Shown: positions 9,801 to 17,248 of the stretch, piece by piece
How the letters are laid out: the number at the start of each line of letters is the position of its first letter
Position numbering within the stretch: the stretch's first letter is position 1
Source: Marinobacter gudaonensis
Lineage (GTDB): Bacteria; Pseudomonadota; Gammaproteobacteria; Pseudomonadales; Oleiphilaceae
Direction of reading: 5' to 3'
Assembly (NCBI RefSeq): GCF_900115175.1
Contig: NZ_FOYV01000001.1
Span: forward strand, 1,426,001-1,490,000
DNA length: 64,000 bases
The notes under the pieces: generated by a model
The model's input: only the letters and a program-made list of their open reading frames with translations
Told to the model about the DNA's origin: nothing
Database searches by the model: none
Program-made: the position numbers and the translations under genes

Positions 9801-10484
9801 AAGTACAACCCGGCCCGCACCTACACGGCCGAGGGCACCGTGGGCATCGGCGGCGTGTACATGTGCATCTACGGCATGGATTCCCCCGGCGGCTACCAGC
9901 TGGTCGGCCGCACCCTGCCCATCTGGAACAAATACCTGAAGAACCCCCAGTTCGCCGAAGGCGCCCCCTGGCTGCTGCGGTTCTTCGACCAGGTGTGCTA
10001 CTACCCGGTCACCGAAGCCGAACTGAACGAAATGCGCGACCAGTTCCGCGCCGGCCAGCTGACGGTGAAAATTGAGGAAGAAACCTTCGACCTCAAATCC
10101 CACCAGGCCTTCCTGGACGCCAACGCCGACTCCATCGCCGAGTTCCGCGAACTACAGCAGGCGGCCTATGCTAAAGAGGTGGCCCTGTGGAAAGACAGCG
10201 AAGCCGCGGAACTGGACAAACTCGCCAAGGCACCGCCCAAACCGGAGGTGTCTGATCTCGCGAAATTCGGCGAACTGGTGAGCGCGGAGATTGCCGGCAA
10301 CATCTGGAAGTGCCTGGTGAAACCGGGCGATACCGTGGCCGAGGGTGATCCATTGGTGATCGTGGAGGCTATGAAAATGGAATTCGAGATAAACGCGACC
10401 CAGGCCGGGGAGATCAGTGCCATGCATGTGGAGCCTGGCAAAGCCGTTACTCCGGGGGAGCCTTTGTTGAGCATCAAGGTTTGA
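6852..10484 (+). CDS. uca: Urea carboxylase (biotin-dependent)
   Basis: Carboxylates urea to allophanate using ATP and bicarbonate. It is a large multidomain protein of 1210 residues. Domains in order: biotin carboxylase (about 1-445, starting MFSKVLIANRGEIAVRTI, with an ATP-grasp glycine loop KSTAGGGGIG); an allophanate-hydrolase-subunit-2/KipA-like carboxyltransferase part (about 455-760, QDYPGRVGYW and GVPPSGPMDDYAF); a subunit-1/KipI-like part (about 800-1050); and a C-terminal biotinyl domain with the biotinylation site VEAMKMEF (Lys1175). The length matches stand-alone bacterial urea carboxylases. It is preceded by allophanate hydrolase and followed by an inverted pair of hairpin repeats, then the GntR regulator. 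Confidence 0.96.
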   Translation: MFSKVLIANRGEIAVRTIRTLKAIGVGSVAVYSHQDRHSLHVTLADESVALTGNGASETYLDKAQILSAAKHTGAEAIIPGYGFLSENADFAEACEADGIAFIGPTADQMREFGLKHRARELAEAAGVPLAPGSGLLESLDEALQTAERLGYPVMLKSTAGGGGIGLTRCNSDSELRDAFETVRRQGQSFFNDSGVFLERFIARARHVEVQMFGDGAGNVVALGERDCSLQRRNQKVVEETPAPNLPVATRQKMLDAAVSLGQSVNYRSAGTVEYIYDADRDEFYFLEVNTRLQVEHPVTESVTGLDLIEWMLKIAAGESPDLANFEPALNGASMEVRIYAEDPLKDFQPSPGELTDVHWPEDGVRVDTWVENGSEVSAHYDPMIAKLIVHGQDRHEALAKLKAALAETRLMGIATNLDYLRQVVAQQSFADGIVSTRALESFDFKPSVAEVVKPGTYTTVQDYPGRVGYWNIGVPPSGPMDDYAFRIANRIVGNHTEAAGLEATLIGPSLKFHKDSVVALTGALTDATLDDKPVEFWKPITVKAGQVLAVGKAIKGCRTYLAVRGGFDVPVYLGSRSTFALGQFGGHGGRPLRPGDMLGISQIDLPACTTTAPTHDPAPADPDLIPDYPDHWEIGVLYGPHGAPDFFTEKSIEKFFEQDWEVHYNSNRLGIRLNGPKPEFTRADGGEAGLHPSNIHDCEYAIGSINFTGDMPVILTKDGPSLGGFVCPVTIAKAELWKVGQVKPGDTIRFVAIDNDTAVKLSERQELAIKSLMAPPMVDLVKPDLEPVNGLSATILAHLAETDGRPEVTYRQAGDQYILLEYGPNVMDLGFRLRIHALMEAIADVQPNGLLELSPGVRSLQLRYDARILTQEALMTYLLDLEATLPPTDELKVRSRVIHLPMAFEDSATLEAVDKYRQSVRDTAPWLPNNVDFMQRINGLPSREAVRDILFSARYLVLGLGDVYLGAPCAVPLDPRHRMLTSKYNPARTYTAEGTVGIGGVYMCIYGMDSPGGYQLVGRTLPIWNKYLKNPQFAEGAPWLLRFFDQVCYYPVTEAELNEMRDQFRAGQLTVKIEEETFDLKSHQAFLDANADSIAEFRELQQAAYAKEVALWKDSEAAELDKLAKAPPKPEVSDLAKFGELVSAEIAGNIWKCLVKPGDTVAEGDPLVIVEAMKMEFEINATQAGEISAMHVEPGKAVTPGEPLLSIKV

Positions 10485-10550
10485 GGTTTGGTCTGGCTTT
10501 GACTTCGGAGTTTGGCCGCCTCTGGCCGCTGGCTTGGGGGTTTAGCCGAT

Positions 10551-10644
10551 GGTGGCAGGTCTGTCACAGACACGCCGTGAATACGTCCATGTAGGCTTGA
10601 TCGCAGCATCCATGCTGCTCACAGTCTGTGACAGACCTGCCACC
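10551..10644 (+). repeat. Family-1 hairpin repeat, copy A
   Basis: Perfect 21-bp inverted arms (10551-10571 with 10624-10644) enclose a 52-base core. The core starts ACGCCGTGAATACGTCC and ends GCATCCATGCTGCTCACA. The same core, with unrelated arms, recurs at 10679, 19351, 35119 and 49953. It starts 67 bases after the urea carboxylase stop. Within the core, TAC/GTA and GCAGCAT/ATGCTGC can form two small hairpins, so the whole may fold as a branched cruciform. No protein-coding potential is credible here. The 10485-10842 gap is otherwise occupied only by copy B. Confidence 0.9.
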
Positions 10645-10678
10645 ACCGGCTTTCGGACAAGGGAGTCGGGCGTGGATG

Positions 10679-10770
10679 TCGGGAAGGCTTTGCAAAAGTG
10701 TGAGCAGCAGGGATGCTGCGATCAAGCCCCCATGGATGGGTTCACGGCGTCTTTTGCAAAGCCTTCCCGA
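10679..10770 (-). repeat. Family-1 hairpin repeat, copy B (inverted)
   Basis: Perfect 20-bp arms (10679-10698 with 10751-10770) enclose a 52-base core. On the minus strand the core matches copy A at most positions: it starts ACGCCGTGAA, contains GGCTTGATCGCAGCATCC and ends GCTGCTCACA. It lies 34 bases from copy A in opposite orientation, and its arms bear no resemblance to those of copy A. It precedes the gntR start by about 70 bases. Confidence 0.9.
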
Positions 10771-10842
10771 TAGCCGCGCCCAGCGGCCAAACTCCACCCA
10801 AGAGGCAACCCGGAATCAAAACAAGGGGCGAACGAAAAGAAC

Positions 10843-11559
10843 ATGGCAACAAACACCAAAAGAAAAGAGTCCATGGCAGACAGGGTTTACGAAGCCCTGA
10901 AGGACGACATCTTTGAGTTCCGCCTGATCCCCGGTGACAAGTTCAGCGAGGGCGATGTGGGCACGCGCCTGAATGCCAGCCGCACGCCGGTGCGGGAAGC
11001 GTTGTACCGGTTGCAGCGGGAAGGCTACGTGGAGGTGCTGTTCCGCAGCGGCTGGCAGGTGAAGCCGTTTGATTTCCGGCAGGTGGAAGAGCTCTACGAC
11101 CTGCGGATCACCCTCGAGAGGGCCGCGATGCACAAGATCTGCGGCCTGGACGAGGAGCCGCCGGCCATTCGCACGCTGACAGCCATCTGGAACCCGGACC
11201 ACCCCTCCGAGAGGGCCGTCGGCAGTACCGTGCGGGCGCTGGACGAGAGCTTTCATTGTGACCTGGTGGCTGCGGCCGGCAACCGGGAGATGACGCGCAT
11301 TCACCGGGAGATCACCGACCGGCTGCGGATCATCCGGCGCCTGGACTTCACCCGGGACGATCGGGTGGACGCCACCTACGTGGAACACGCCGCCATTCTG
11401 GAAGCGTTGCGCAGTGGCATGGCCACCGAAGCCGCCGACCGGTTGACCCACCACATTCGCGCCAGCCAGAAAGCGGTTCGCGAGATCACCATGGAGCGAA
11501 TCCGCGAGGCCGCAGAAGCTCACCGCAACGGGCAACAAATTGCCCCGCAGACCCCTTAA
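10843..11559 (+). CDS. GntR-family (FCD) transcriptional regulator, likely of urea genes
   Basis: DNA-binding regulator of 238 residues. A winged helix-turn-helix (about 12-80: RVYEALKDDIFEFRLIPGDKF then LNASRTPVREALYRLQREG) is followed by an all-helical FCD effector domain (about 90-225). The FCD domain has Asp/His residues (DESFHCDL, VEHAAILEAL) in the places where the family binds metal and a small acid. It sits downstream of urea carboxylase on the same strand. Two palindromes resembling FCD operators flank the divergent urea promoters, which makes control of urt and amidolyase genes the simplest role. The effector is unknown. Confidence 0.88.
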   Translation: MATNTKRKESMADRVYEALKDDIFEFRLIPGDKFSEGDVGTRLNASRTPVREALYRLQREGYVEVLFRSGWQVKPFDFRQVEELYDLRITLERAAMHKICGLDEEPPAIRTLTAIWNPDHPSERAVGSTVRALDESFHCDLVAAAGNREMTRIHREITDRLRIIRRLDFTRDDRVDATYVEHAAILEALRSGMATEAADRLTHHIRASQKAVREITMERIREAAEAHRNGQQIAPQTP

Positions 11560-11607
11560 ACACTGAACTCACGTTCATTTTGAGAGCCGCCGAAAAGCTT
11601 ACAGGTT

Positions 11608-11625
11608 CGTAAGATATATCTCACA
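11608..11625 (+). promoter_or_regulatory. UvrY/GacA-type upstream box of the CsrB-like RNA
   Basis: CGTAAGATATATCTCACA fits the two-component activator site TGTAAG-N6-CTTACA, with one mismatch in each half. It resembles the upstream palindrome of enterobacterial csrB. A second overlapping inverted repeat, CTTAC/GTAAG, spans 11598-11613. A candidate -10 (TAGAAT, 11669-11674) follows about 45 bases downstream with no good -35, as expected for an activator-dependent promoter. Confidence 0.65.
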
Positions 11626-11680
11626 AACCCCGACGCCATTGTCCGGTATTGTCCGATCCGGCTCCCGGTAGAATGATCAG

Positions 11681-11945
11681 TGTCAGGGATGACAAGCCAG
11701 CATGGAACGTTGGCTCAAGGACGAGAGCTTCAAGGATTGAGGCTTCACGGATGGAAGCTTCATGGATAGAAGCATCAGGGATGAGAACTCCAGGGATTTG
11801 GAGTTACCCGAAGGATCGGGATGCACAGGGATGACCACAGGGAAGACGCGCTCAGGATGAGTCGCACGCCTGAAGGACCAGGCAGGGGTCAGCCACGGAA
11901 ACGGGGATTACAGGGAATGTGATCCCGTCCGTGCACTTCCTTCGC
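11681..11945 (+). ncRNA. csrB: CsrB/RsmZ-like regulatory RNA (CsrA/RsmA sponge)
   Basis: About 18 GGA motifs occur in some 240 bases, many of them exposed in the loops of small hairpins. Examples are GTCA-GGGA-TGAC at the 5' end, GCTTC/GAAGC pairs around ACGGAT and ATGGAT, AACTCC-AGGGATTT-GGAGTT, CCCGA-AGGA-TCGGG and GCCTG-AAGGAC-CAGGC. This is the design of CsrB, RsmY and RsmZ, which titrate the translational repressor CsrA/RsmA. The 5' end is placed just after TAGAAT. The last large hairpin (11894-11933) may end the transcript, but no clear U-tract follows, so the 3' end is approximate. The rest of the 11560-12038 gap is its promoter and the leader of the next gene. Confidence 0.82.
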
Positions 11946-12038
11946 TCGAACACACCCGTCTCTGTTTTGTCACAATACGCTTCTGCTGCTTTGCGCCCTG
12001 GCACACAACCAAAAACGCAAATCTCAGGAGTACATTCC

Positions 12039-12308
12039 ATGAACCGCACCCCCCTTTTCGCAACCCTCGTATTGCTGTTCAGCCTGGTGACCGGCTTTGC
12101 CCAAGCCCAGGACGCCGCTGTTAACATCAACACCGCCGATGTTGCCACCCTGGCCAGCCTCAGCGGGATTGGCGAGAGCAAGGCCGAAGCGATTGTTGCC
12201 TACCGTGAAGCCAACGGCCCGTTCGCGGCAACAACTGACCTCGCCAACGTGAAAGGCATTGGCGAGGCCACCCTGGCGAAGAACGCTGATCGCCTGACTG
12301 TTGAGTAA
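12039..12308 (+). CDS. ComEA-like helix-hairpin-helix protein
   Basis: Small exported protein of 89 residues. A signal peptide (MNRTPLFATLVLLFSLVTGF, cleavage near AQA-QD) precedes one ComEA-type double helix-hairpin-helix domain (VNINTADVATLASLSGIGES and VKGIGEATLAKNADRL). Proteins of this type bind DNA without sequence preference, and in competent species they pull DNA through the periplasm. This single-domain form is common in gammaproteobacteria, where its role is less certain. The ATG at 12039 follows AGGAG, and the frame extends upstream without a credible start. It lies just downstream of the CsrB-like RNA and ends in a strong terminator. Confidence 0.88.
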   Translation: MNRTPLFATLVLLFSLVTGFAQAQDAAVNINTADVATLASLSGIGESKAEAIVAYREANGPFAATTDLANVKGIGEATLAKNADRLTVE

Positions 12309-12316
12309 CACCCCCG

Positions 12317-12345
12317 GGGCAGCGGATTCCACCGCTGCCCTTTTT
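12317..12345 (+). terminator. Rho-independent terminator after comEA-like gene
   Basis: A perfect 9-bp stem (GGGCAGCGG/CCGCTGCCC) with a 6-base loop is followed directly by TTTTT. It lies 8 bases after the stop codon. Confidence 0.93.
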
Positions 12346-12475
12346 AGCCCTTCGTTTTCCGCCCATCTTTGCTTTCCCTCCCTAGCCTCCGACTGCCCCT
12401 AAAGTCGTCTGGCAACGCCCGCTTCACCACCCTATTATTGCCGGATAACAATCCAGAAAATTCGAGCGTTGGCCC

Positions 12476-13264
12476 ATGGTTGATCCCATCAAGGTTTATC
12501 CGTCCAAACCTTCCAAAGTCTATTTCTACGGCACCTGCCTGGTGGACCTGTTCTACCCCGATGCGGGCATTGCCGGTGTGGAGTTGCTGGAGCGGGAAGG
12601 CATTGAGGTGCTGTTTCCCCAGAACCAGACCTGCTGCGGGCAACCGGCCTATACCTCCGGCTACCACGACCAGGCCCGGTCGGTGGCCCGCGCCCAGCTG
12701 GACCTGTTTCCGGAAGACTGGCCCATTGTGGTGCCCTCCGGCTCCTGTGGCGGCATGATGCGCAAGCACTACCCGGACCTGTTCAAGGACACCTCCGACG
12801 AGGTGAAGGCGGCCGAGATCGCCGGGCGGGTGTGGGAACTGACTGACTTCCTGCTCAACGTTTGCCATATCAAACTGGAAGACCTCGGCGAACCCACCAC
12901 CGTGGCCATGCATACCTCCTGCTCGGCGCGCCGGGAAATGGGCGTGGCCGAAGTGGGCCCGAAGCTGCTGGGCCAGCTGAAGAACGTGAACCTGGTGGAG
13001 CAGGCACGGCCGGAGGAGTGCTGCGGCTTTGGCGGGACCTTTGCGGTGCGCCATCCGGAAATCTCCGGCGCCATGGTGAGCGAGAAGGTAGACACGCTGG
13101 TGGACGCCGGCGCCCAGCGGTTTGTGACGACCGACTGCGGCTGCCTGATGAACATTGATGGCTACGCCGAGAAGAACCAGAAGCCGGTTCGGGGCGAGCA
13201 CATTCTCAGTTTCCTCTGGGCACGGACTCGAGGTGAAGGCAATAAGGGAGGGCACCAGTCATGA
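12476..13264 (+). CDS. lutA: Lactate utilization protein A (LutA/LldE), Fe-S oxidoreductase
   Basis: Part of the LutABC iron-sulfur L-lactate oxidizing complex at the membrane. The protein has 262 residues and carries two cysteine-rich CCG domains, seen as QTCCGQPAY (about residue 44) and ECCGFGGTF (about residue 182). These are characteristic of heterodisulfide-reductase-like subunits. The stop overlaps the start of lutB (ATGA). No strong ribosome site is visible before the ATG. No lactate permease or dedicated regulator adjoins the operon. Confidence 0.92.
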   Translation: MVDPIKVYPSKPSKVYFYGTCLVDLFYPDAGIAGVELLEREGIEVLFPQNQTCCGQPAYTSGYHDQARSVARAQLDLFPEDWPIVVPSGSCGGMMRKHYPDLFKDTSDEVKAAEIAGRVWELTDFLLNVCHIKLEDLGEPTTVAMHTSCSARREMGVAEVGPKLLGQLKNVNLVEQARPEECCGFGGTFAVRHPEISGAMVSEKVDTLVDAGAQRFVTTDCGCLMNIDGYAEKNQKPVRGEHILSFLWARTRGEGNKGGHQS

Positions 13265-14700
13265 GCGAGACCGCCGAGCGCACCGGCCACCACGTTGATG
13301 TGAAGGAGTTCTACCCTCGCGTTCACGCGGCCATTCATAACCCCAAGATCCGCAAGAATTTCCGCAGCGCCATGGACGGGCTTATGTCCAAGCGCAAGAA
13401 CGCCTTTGACGGCTGGGATCTGGAAACGCTGCGGGATCTGGGCGCCAACATCCGCCTGAAAGCGCTCGCCAACCTGCCGGATCTGCTCGAGCAACTGGAG
13501 CAGAAGCTCACCGAGAATGGCATCAAGGTGCACTGGGCGGTGGACGGCGACGAGGCGTGCCGGATTGTGCGGGACATCTGCAAGGCCCGGGATGCGAAGA
13601 CGGTGATCAAGGGCAAGTCCATGGTCTCCGAGGAAATGGAGCTGAACCATTACCTGGAAGAACAGGGTATTGAAGCTCTGGAATCGGACCTGGGCGAGTA
13701 CATTGTGCAACTGGCCGATGAGACGCCCTCGCACATCATCATGCCGGCAATTCACAAGAACACCGGTGAGATCTCGGAGCTGATGCACGAGAAAACCGGC
13801 ACCGATCTCTCCAACGACGTGGAGTACCTGACCGCCAGCGCCCGCCAGCAGTTGCGGGAGAAGTTCATGAACGCCGATGTGGGCGTGTCCGGGGTGAACT
13901 TCGCGGTGGCCGACACCGGCACCCTGTGTCTGGTGGAGAACGAGGGCAACGGCCGCATGACCACCACCGTGCCCAAATGCCACATTGCGGTTACCGGCAT
14001 CGAGAAGGTGGTGCCCTCCATGGCGGACGTGACCGGTCTGCTGGCCCTGCTCACCCGCTCGGCCACCGGCCAGCACATCACCACCTACTTCAACATGATT
14101 TCCGGGCCCCGCAAGGCCGAGGAGCTGGACGGCCCCGAGGAAGTGCACGTGGTGTTGGTGGATAACGGCCGCTCGTCCATTTACCAGGACGACGAGCTGC
14201 TGGACACCCTGCGCTGCATCCGCTGCGGCGCCTGCATGAACCACTGCCCGGTGTATACCCGCGTGGGCGGCCACGCCTACGGCACCACCTACCCGGGCCC
14301 CATTGGCAAGATCCTGATGCCGCACCTGATTGGCCTGGACGAAGGCCGGCACCTGCCCAGCGCCTCCAGCCTGTGCGGCGCCTGCGGCGAAGTCTGCCCG
14401 GTGAAGATTCCCATTCCGGACCTGCTGGTGCGCCTGCGCCAGGAATCGGTGGACGGCGACCAGCTGCACCCGGCCAAGGTGCGTGGCCATGGTGCCAAGC
14501 GCAGTTCGACGGAAGCGCTGATCTGGAAAGGCTGGGCGTGGATGCATGCCAGCCCCGGCGTGTATCGCCTGGGCACCGGTGTTGCCAGCAAGTTCCGCGC
14601 CCTGCAACCCTCAAAAGTGGGCGCCTGGACCGATTACCGCACGGCGCCGAAGCTGGCCGCCAAAACCCTGCATCAGCGCATGAAGGAGCGTGGACAATGA
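13261..14700 (+). CDS. lutB: Lactate utilization protein B (LutB/LldF), Fe-S protein
   Basis: Iron-sulfur subunit of the LutABC lactate dehydrogenase, 479 residues. An N-terminal LUD domain is followed by a ferredoxin-like segment with two 4Fe-4S motifs, CIRCGACMNHCPVY (about 319-332) and CGACGEVCPVKI (about 372-383), and a C-terminal DUF3390-like tail. It overlaps lutA and lutC by 4 bases each, so the three subunits are translationally coupled. Confidence 0.94.
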   Translation: MSETAERTGHHVDVKEFYPRVHAAIHNPKIRKNFRSAMDGLMSKRKNAFDGWDLETLRDLGANIRLKALANLPDLLEQLEQKLTENGIKVHWAVDGDEACRIVRDICKARDAKTVIKGKSMVSEEMELNHYLEEQGIEALESDLGEYIVQLADETPSHIIMPAIHKNTGEISELMHEKTGTDLSNDVEYLTASARQQLREKFMNADVGVSGVNFAVADTGTLCLVENEGNGRMTTTVPKCHIAVTGIEKVVPSMADVTGLLALLTRSATGQHITTYFNMISGPRKAEELDGPEEVHVVLVDNGRSSIYQDDELLDTLRCIRCGACMNHCPVYTRVGGHAYGTTYPGPIGKILMPHLIGLDEGRHLPSASSLCGACGEVCPVKIPIPDLLVRLRQESVDGDQLHPAKVRGHGAKRSSTEALIWKGWAWMHASPGVYRLGTGVASKFRALQPSKVGAWTDYRTAPKLAAKTLHQRMKERGQ

Positions 14701-15350
14701 GTTCCCGGGAGACGATTCTGCAGCGACTGCGCAACCGCACCGGTGGCGAGCTGACCGCGCCCGAGTGTGATTTCTCGGTGCTGGAGCGGCCGGACTGGAC
14801 CACCGCCGAGCGGATCGAGCGGTTCGAGAAGATGATCGAGTCGGTGCACGGCGAGGTGCACCATTGCAGCGAGGACAGCTGGATGGACCGGTTGGCCGAG
14901 TTGCTCGGCACCCGCGGGGCACGGAACCTGCTGATTCCGAAGCAGCATGAGATTGGCCAGGCCCTGCGCAACGCCGGCCGGGACGACCTGCCGGAACTGC
15001 TGATTTACGACGAACCCATTGAAAGCTGGCAGGCCCATCTGTTCAACGAGGTGGATGCCTCCATTACTTCCACCCGGGGCGGCATTGCCGAAACCGGCTC
15101 GCTGATCCTGTGGCCAACGCCGGATGAGCCCCGGCTGATGAGCCTGGTGCCACCGGTTCACGTGGCCGTGCTGAAGGCCTCGGAGCTCTACACCACCTTC
15201 CACGAGGCCATCCATGCCCAGAACTGGGCCGCTGGCATGCCAACCAATGCCCTGCTAATCTCTGGGCCGTCCAAAACCGCCGACATCGAGCAGACTCTGG
15301 CTTACGGTGTTCACGGTCCCAAAGAGCTCATTGTGTTGATGATTGAATGA
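14697..15350 (+). CDS. lutC: Lactate utilization protein C (LutC/LldG)
   Basis: Third subunit of the LutABC complex, 217 residues, with a single LUD domain (VDASITSTRGGIAETGSL and the C-terminal KTADIEQTLAYGVHGPKEL). The start at 14697 is chosen because its ATG overlaps the lutB stop. The frame continues upstream inside lutB, but that part is a shadow. The stop in turn overlaps the start of the EamA transporter. Confidence 0.93.
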   Translation: MSSRETILQRLRNRTGGELTAPECDFSVLERPDWTTAERIERFEKMIESVHGEVHHCSEDSWMDRLAELLGTRGARNLLIPKQHEIGQALRNAGRDDLPELLIYDEPIESWQAHLFNEVDASITSTRGGIAETGSLILWPTPDEPRLMSLVPPVHVAVLKASELYTTFHEAIHAQNWAAGMPTNALLISGPSKTADIEQTLAYGVHGPKELIVLMIE

Positions 15351-16300
15351 TCCAAGGCGCCCTGTTGATCGCCCTGGCAGCCCTGCTATGGGCGACCACG
15401 GGCATTGTTGCGAAATTCCTGTTTACCGGTACAGAGCTGCAGGCCATTACCCTGGGCTTTCTGCGGCTGGCGGTGGCCTTGCCGTTTTTCTGGCTGCTGA
15501 TGCGCCGGGAGCAGGTGCGCCTTGAGCGCGCGCACCCCGGCGCCCGGGTGCCCGGCAGCTCTCTACGCAGCCTGACCCGTAAGGCGCTGATTCCGCTGGC
15601 TGCTCTCGGCCTGTTCCAGGCGTTCTACCAGGGCAGCTACCTTCTGGCCGTGGACCTCACCGGCGCCGGCATCGCCACGCTGATTGCGCTCTGCCTGCCG
15701 CCGGTACTGGTGGCTATTCTCGCTGCGCCGATTCTGGGCGAGAAGCCGGGGCTGTTAACCGTACTCTCGCTGATCGCCGCCATTGCCGGCACCGCCATGC
15801 TGGTACTGAGCGACATGGACACCAGCGGCACCCTGCGGCTCGCCGGCATTCTGATGGCGCTGCTGGCCGCTTGTGTGTACACCGGGTTTACCCTCACCAG
15901 CCGCTACAGCTCCGCCGGCACGCCGGTGTTCACCACGGCCTTTATCTGTTTTTTCACCGCAGCCCTGATTCTGCTGCCCGTAGTCGCGCTGAGCGGCGGT
16001 TTCGAGGGGATGGCCAGTCTGGAATTCCGGCACTGGCTGATGGTGGGCTACATTGGCGTGGTGCCGACCTGCATTGGCTATGTGTGCTTCTTCACGGGCA
16101 TGAAGACCACACCGGCCACGCTCTCCAGCATTATCGTGACACTGGAGCCACTGTTTGTGGCGCTGCTGGCGTGGATTTTCCTGGAGGAAATTCTAGGGCC
16201 CATCGGCATTGCCGGCGCCCTGATACTGACTGCCGCGGTGATTGTGGCTTCCCGCTACGGCAGCAAACCCGCGGCCGGCCAGGAGGCCGGCGCGGATTAA
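15347..16300 (+). CDS. EamA/DMT-family transporter
   Basis: Inner-membrane drug/metabolite-type transporter of 317 residues with about ten membrane helices in two EamA repeats (about 5-145 and 160-300). The second repeat carries the TPATLSSIIVTLEPLFVALL segment typical of the family. The ATG overlaps the lutC stop, so it is co-transcribed with the lactate genes. Substrate cannot be read from sequence. Export or import of an organic acid or amino acid is possible. Confidence 0.88.
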   Translation: MIQGALLIALAALLWATTGIVAKFLFTGTELQAITLGFLRLAVALPFFWLLMRREQVRLERAHPGARVPGSSLRSLTRKALIPLAALGLFQAFYQGSYLLAVDLTGAGIATLIALCLPPVLVAILAAPILGEKPGLLTVLSLIAAIAGTAMLVLSDMDTSGTLRLAGILMALLAACVYTGFTLTSRYSSAGTPVFTTAFICFFTAALILLPVVALSGGFEGMASLEFRHWLMVGYIGVVPTCIGYVCFFTGMKTTPATLSSIIVTLEPLFVALLAWIFLEEILGPIGIAGALILTAAVIVASRYGSKPAAGQEAGAD

Positions 16301-16306
16301 ACGACC

Positions 16307-16855
16307 TCAGTCGTCCTTGCGGTTTCTTTCGAGCATGTCCGGCTGCAGGATTTCAATCCAGTAGCCGTCCGGGTCTTTGATAAAGGCCAGGCCCTTCATC
16401 TTGCCGTCGTCCGGCTTTTTAACGAACTCGACACCGAGCTTTTCAAAGCGGTCGCAGGCGGCGTACACGTCTGGAACAGCAACACCGATGTGGCCGAAGC
16501 CCTGTGGTTCGTCATTGCCGTTGTGGTATCCAAAATCGTTGTCATCCTCGGTGCCCCAGTTGTGGGTCAGTTCGAGCACCGCTTCACGGCCGAAGGTGTA
16601 GGTGGTGCGGTGGGCGTCGTCCTGCGGCACCAGGCCAGCCTGGCGGTCGTCCAGGTATCCCAGGAAGTACAGGGTGAACTTCATTTCCGGGAAGTCCAGT
16701 TTGCGCACCAGGCGCATGCCCATTACCCGGGTGTAGAAGTCCATGGAGCGCTCGGGCTCCTTGATGCGCATCATGGTCTGGTTGAAGACGTAACCTTCGG
16801 TTTCGGGAACTGGGTCGTCGTGAAGGCCGGGGGCCTGTTCGAAATGCTTGGGCAT
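16307..16855 (-). CDS. gloA: Lactoylglutathione lyase (glyoxalase I)
   Basis: Converts the hemithioacetal of methylglyoxal and glutathione to S-lactoylglutathione in the cytoplasm. The 182 residues are of the longer, Zn-type class. Candidate metal ligands are all present: Gln in FNQTMMRI, Glu in VLELTHNWG, His in GFGHIGVAV and Glu in YWIEILQPD. The start at 16855 has an AAGGGA ribosome site, and a longer frame to 16885 lacks one. It converges on the EamA gene with only 6 bases between stops. Confidence 0.93.
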   Translation of the reverse strand: MPKHFEQAPGLHDDPVPETEGYVFNQTMMRIKEPERSMDFYTRVMGMRLVRKLDFPEMKFTLYFLGYLDDRQAGLVPQDDAHRTTYTFGREAVLELTHNWGTEDDNDFGYHNGNDEPQGFGHIGVAVPDVYAACDRFEKLGVEFVKKPDDGKMKGLAFIKDPDGYWIEILQPDMLERNRKDD

Positions 16856-16939
16856 TGTGTTTTCCCTTTTTGCCGCGGAGTTCAAACCATATACCTGCGT
16901 GCGTTTCAGAGGGATTTCAAGGGCGGGGAAAAGAGCGCG

Positions 16940-16977
16940 AAAAAAGACCCCGGGGCCAGAGACTAACCGCCGGGGTC
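16940..16977 (-). terminator. Terminator, minus strand (end of alkB transcript)
   Basis: Read on the minus strand, GACCCCGG and CCGGGGTC (16970-16977 and 16946-16953) form an 8-bp stem followed by a run of six U residues. It lies about 270 bases downstream of the alkB stop and just before gloA. The alkB 3' untranslated region would therefore include the repeat at 17106-17181. Confidence 0.75.
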
Positions 16978-17105
16978 CTGAGGGCCGGTTTATTGCCGGC
17001 GGTTCTTCAGAGACGCTCTGAAGCTTTGGGGGCCTTCGAGTACAGGCCGATCCGGGTGTGGAGGTTGGTTCCTTGCCGATCTGAACCTGGGGGCTGGCCG
17101 GGGCA

Positions 17106-17181
17106 TGAGGGGGCTATTTCTTCCGGGAAGCCGAACTCGCTTTGCTCAGACATTCGTTTCCCTGCAGAAATAACCCCCTCA
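17106..17181. repeat. Family-2 hairpin repeat
   Basis: Sixteen-base outer arms (17106-17121 with 17166-17181, one mismatch) enclose a second inner hairpin, 17125-17162, with arms GGGAA/TTCCC and CGAA/TTCG around GCAAAGCGAG (minus strand). It is a nested palindrome in the gloA-alkB gap and has no coding sense. The inner part resembles an intergenic sequence I have seen repeatedly in Pseudomonas-like genomes, but I found no second copy in this window. The rest of the 16856-17248 gap holds only the terminator above. Confidence 0.65.
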
Positions 17182-17248
17182 CACCCCTGCCGCCTCACTT
17201 TGCTGCCGGCATCCTGGGAAAGACAGATGACGACTTCTTTTTTGTCGG

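Noticed and set aside
7728..10103. 791-codon minus-strand frame opposite urea carboxylase
   Set aside because: It is an antisense shadow of a well-defined gene in GC-rich DNA, with a His/Gly/Val-rich composition typical of such shadows. The same applies to the long frame at 37902-39503 opposite tkt and to others.
10551..10644. Integron attC site
   Set aside because: attC sites keep short conserved R/L boxes at the ends and vary in the middle. Here the ends vary and the middle is conserved, and there is no integrase or cassette array.
10549..10797. Short open frames on both strands across the A/B repeats
   Set aside because: They run through inverted-repeat DNA. The same translated strings reappear at the other hairpin copies in different frames, so they reflect the repeat, not genes.
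11649..11834. A 61-residue repeat-rich frame (RIEASRMEASWIEAS-like)
   Set aside because: The periodicity comes from GGA hairpin units of the CsrB-like RNA. There is no ribosome site and the frame starts upstream of the RNA's -10.
12344..13255. 303-codon minus-strand frame opposite lutA
   Set aside because: Low-complexity His/Gly/Ala composition and no ribosome site. lutA on the other strand has clear cysteine motifs.
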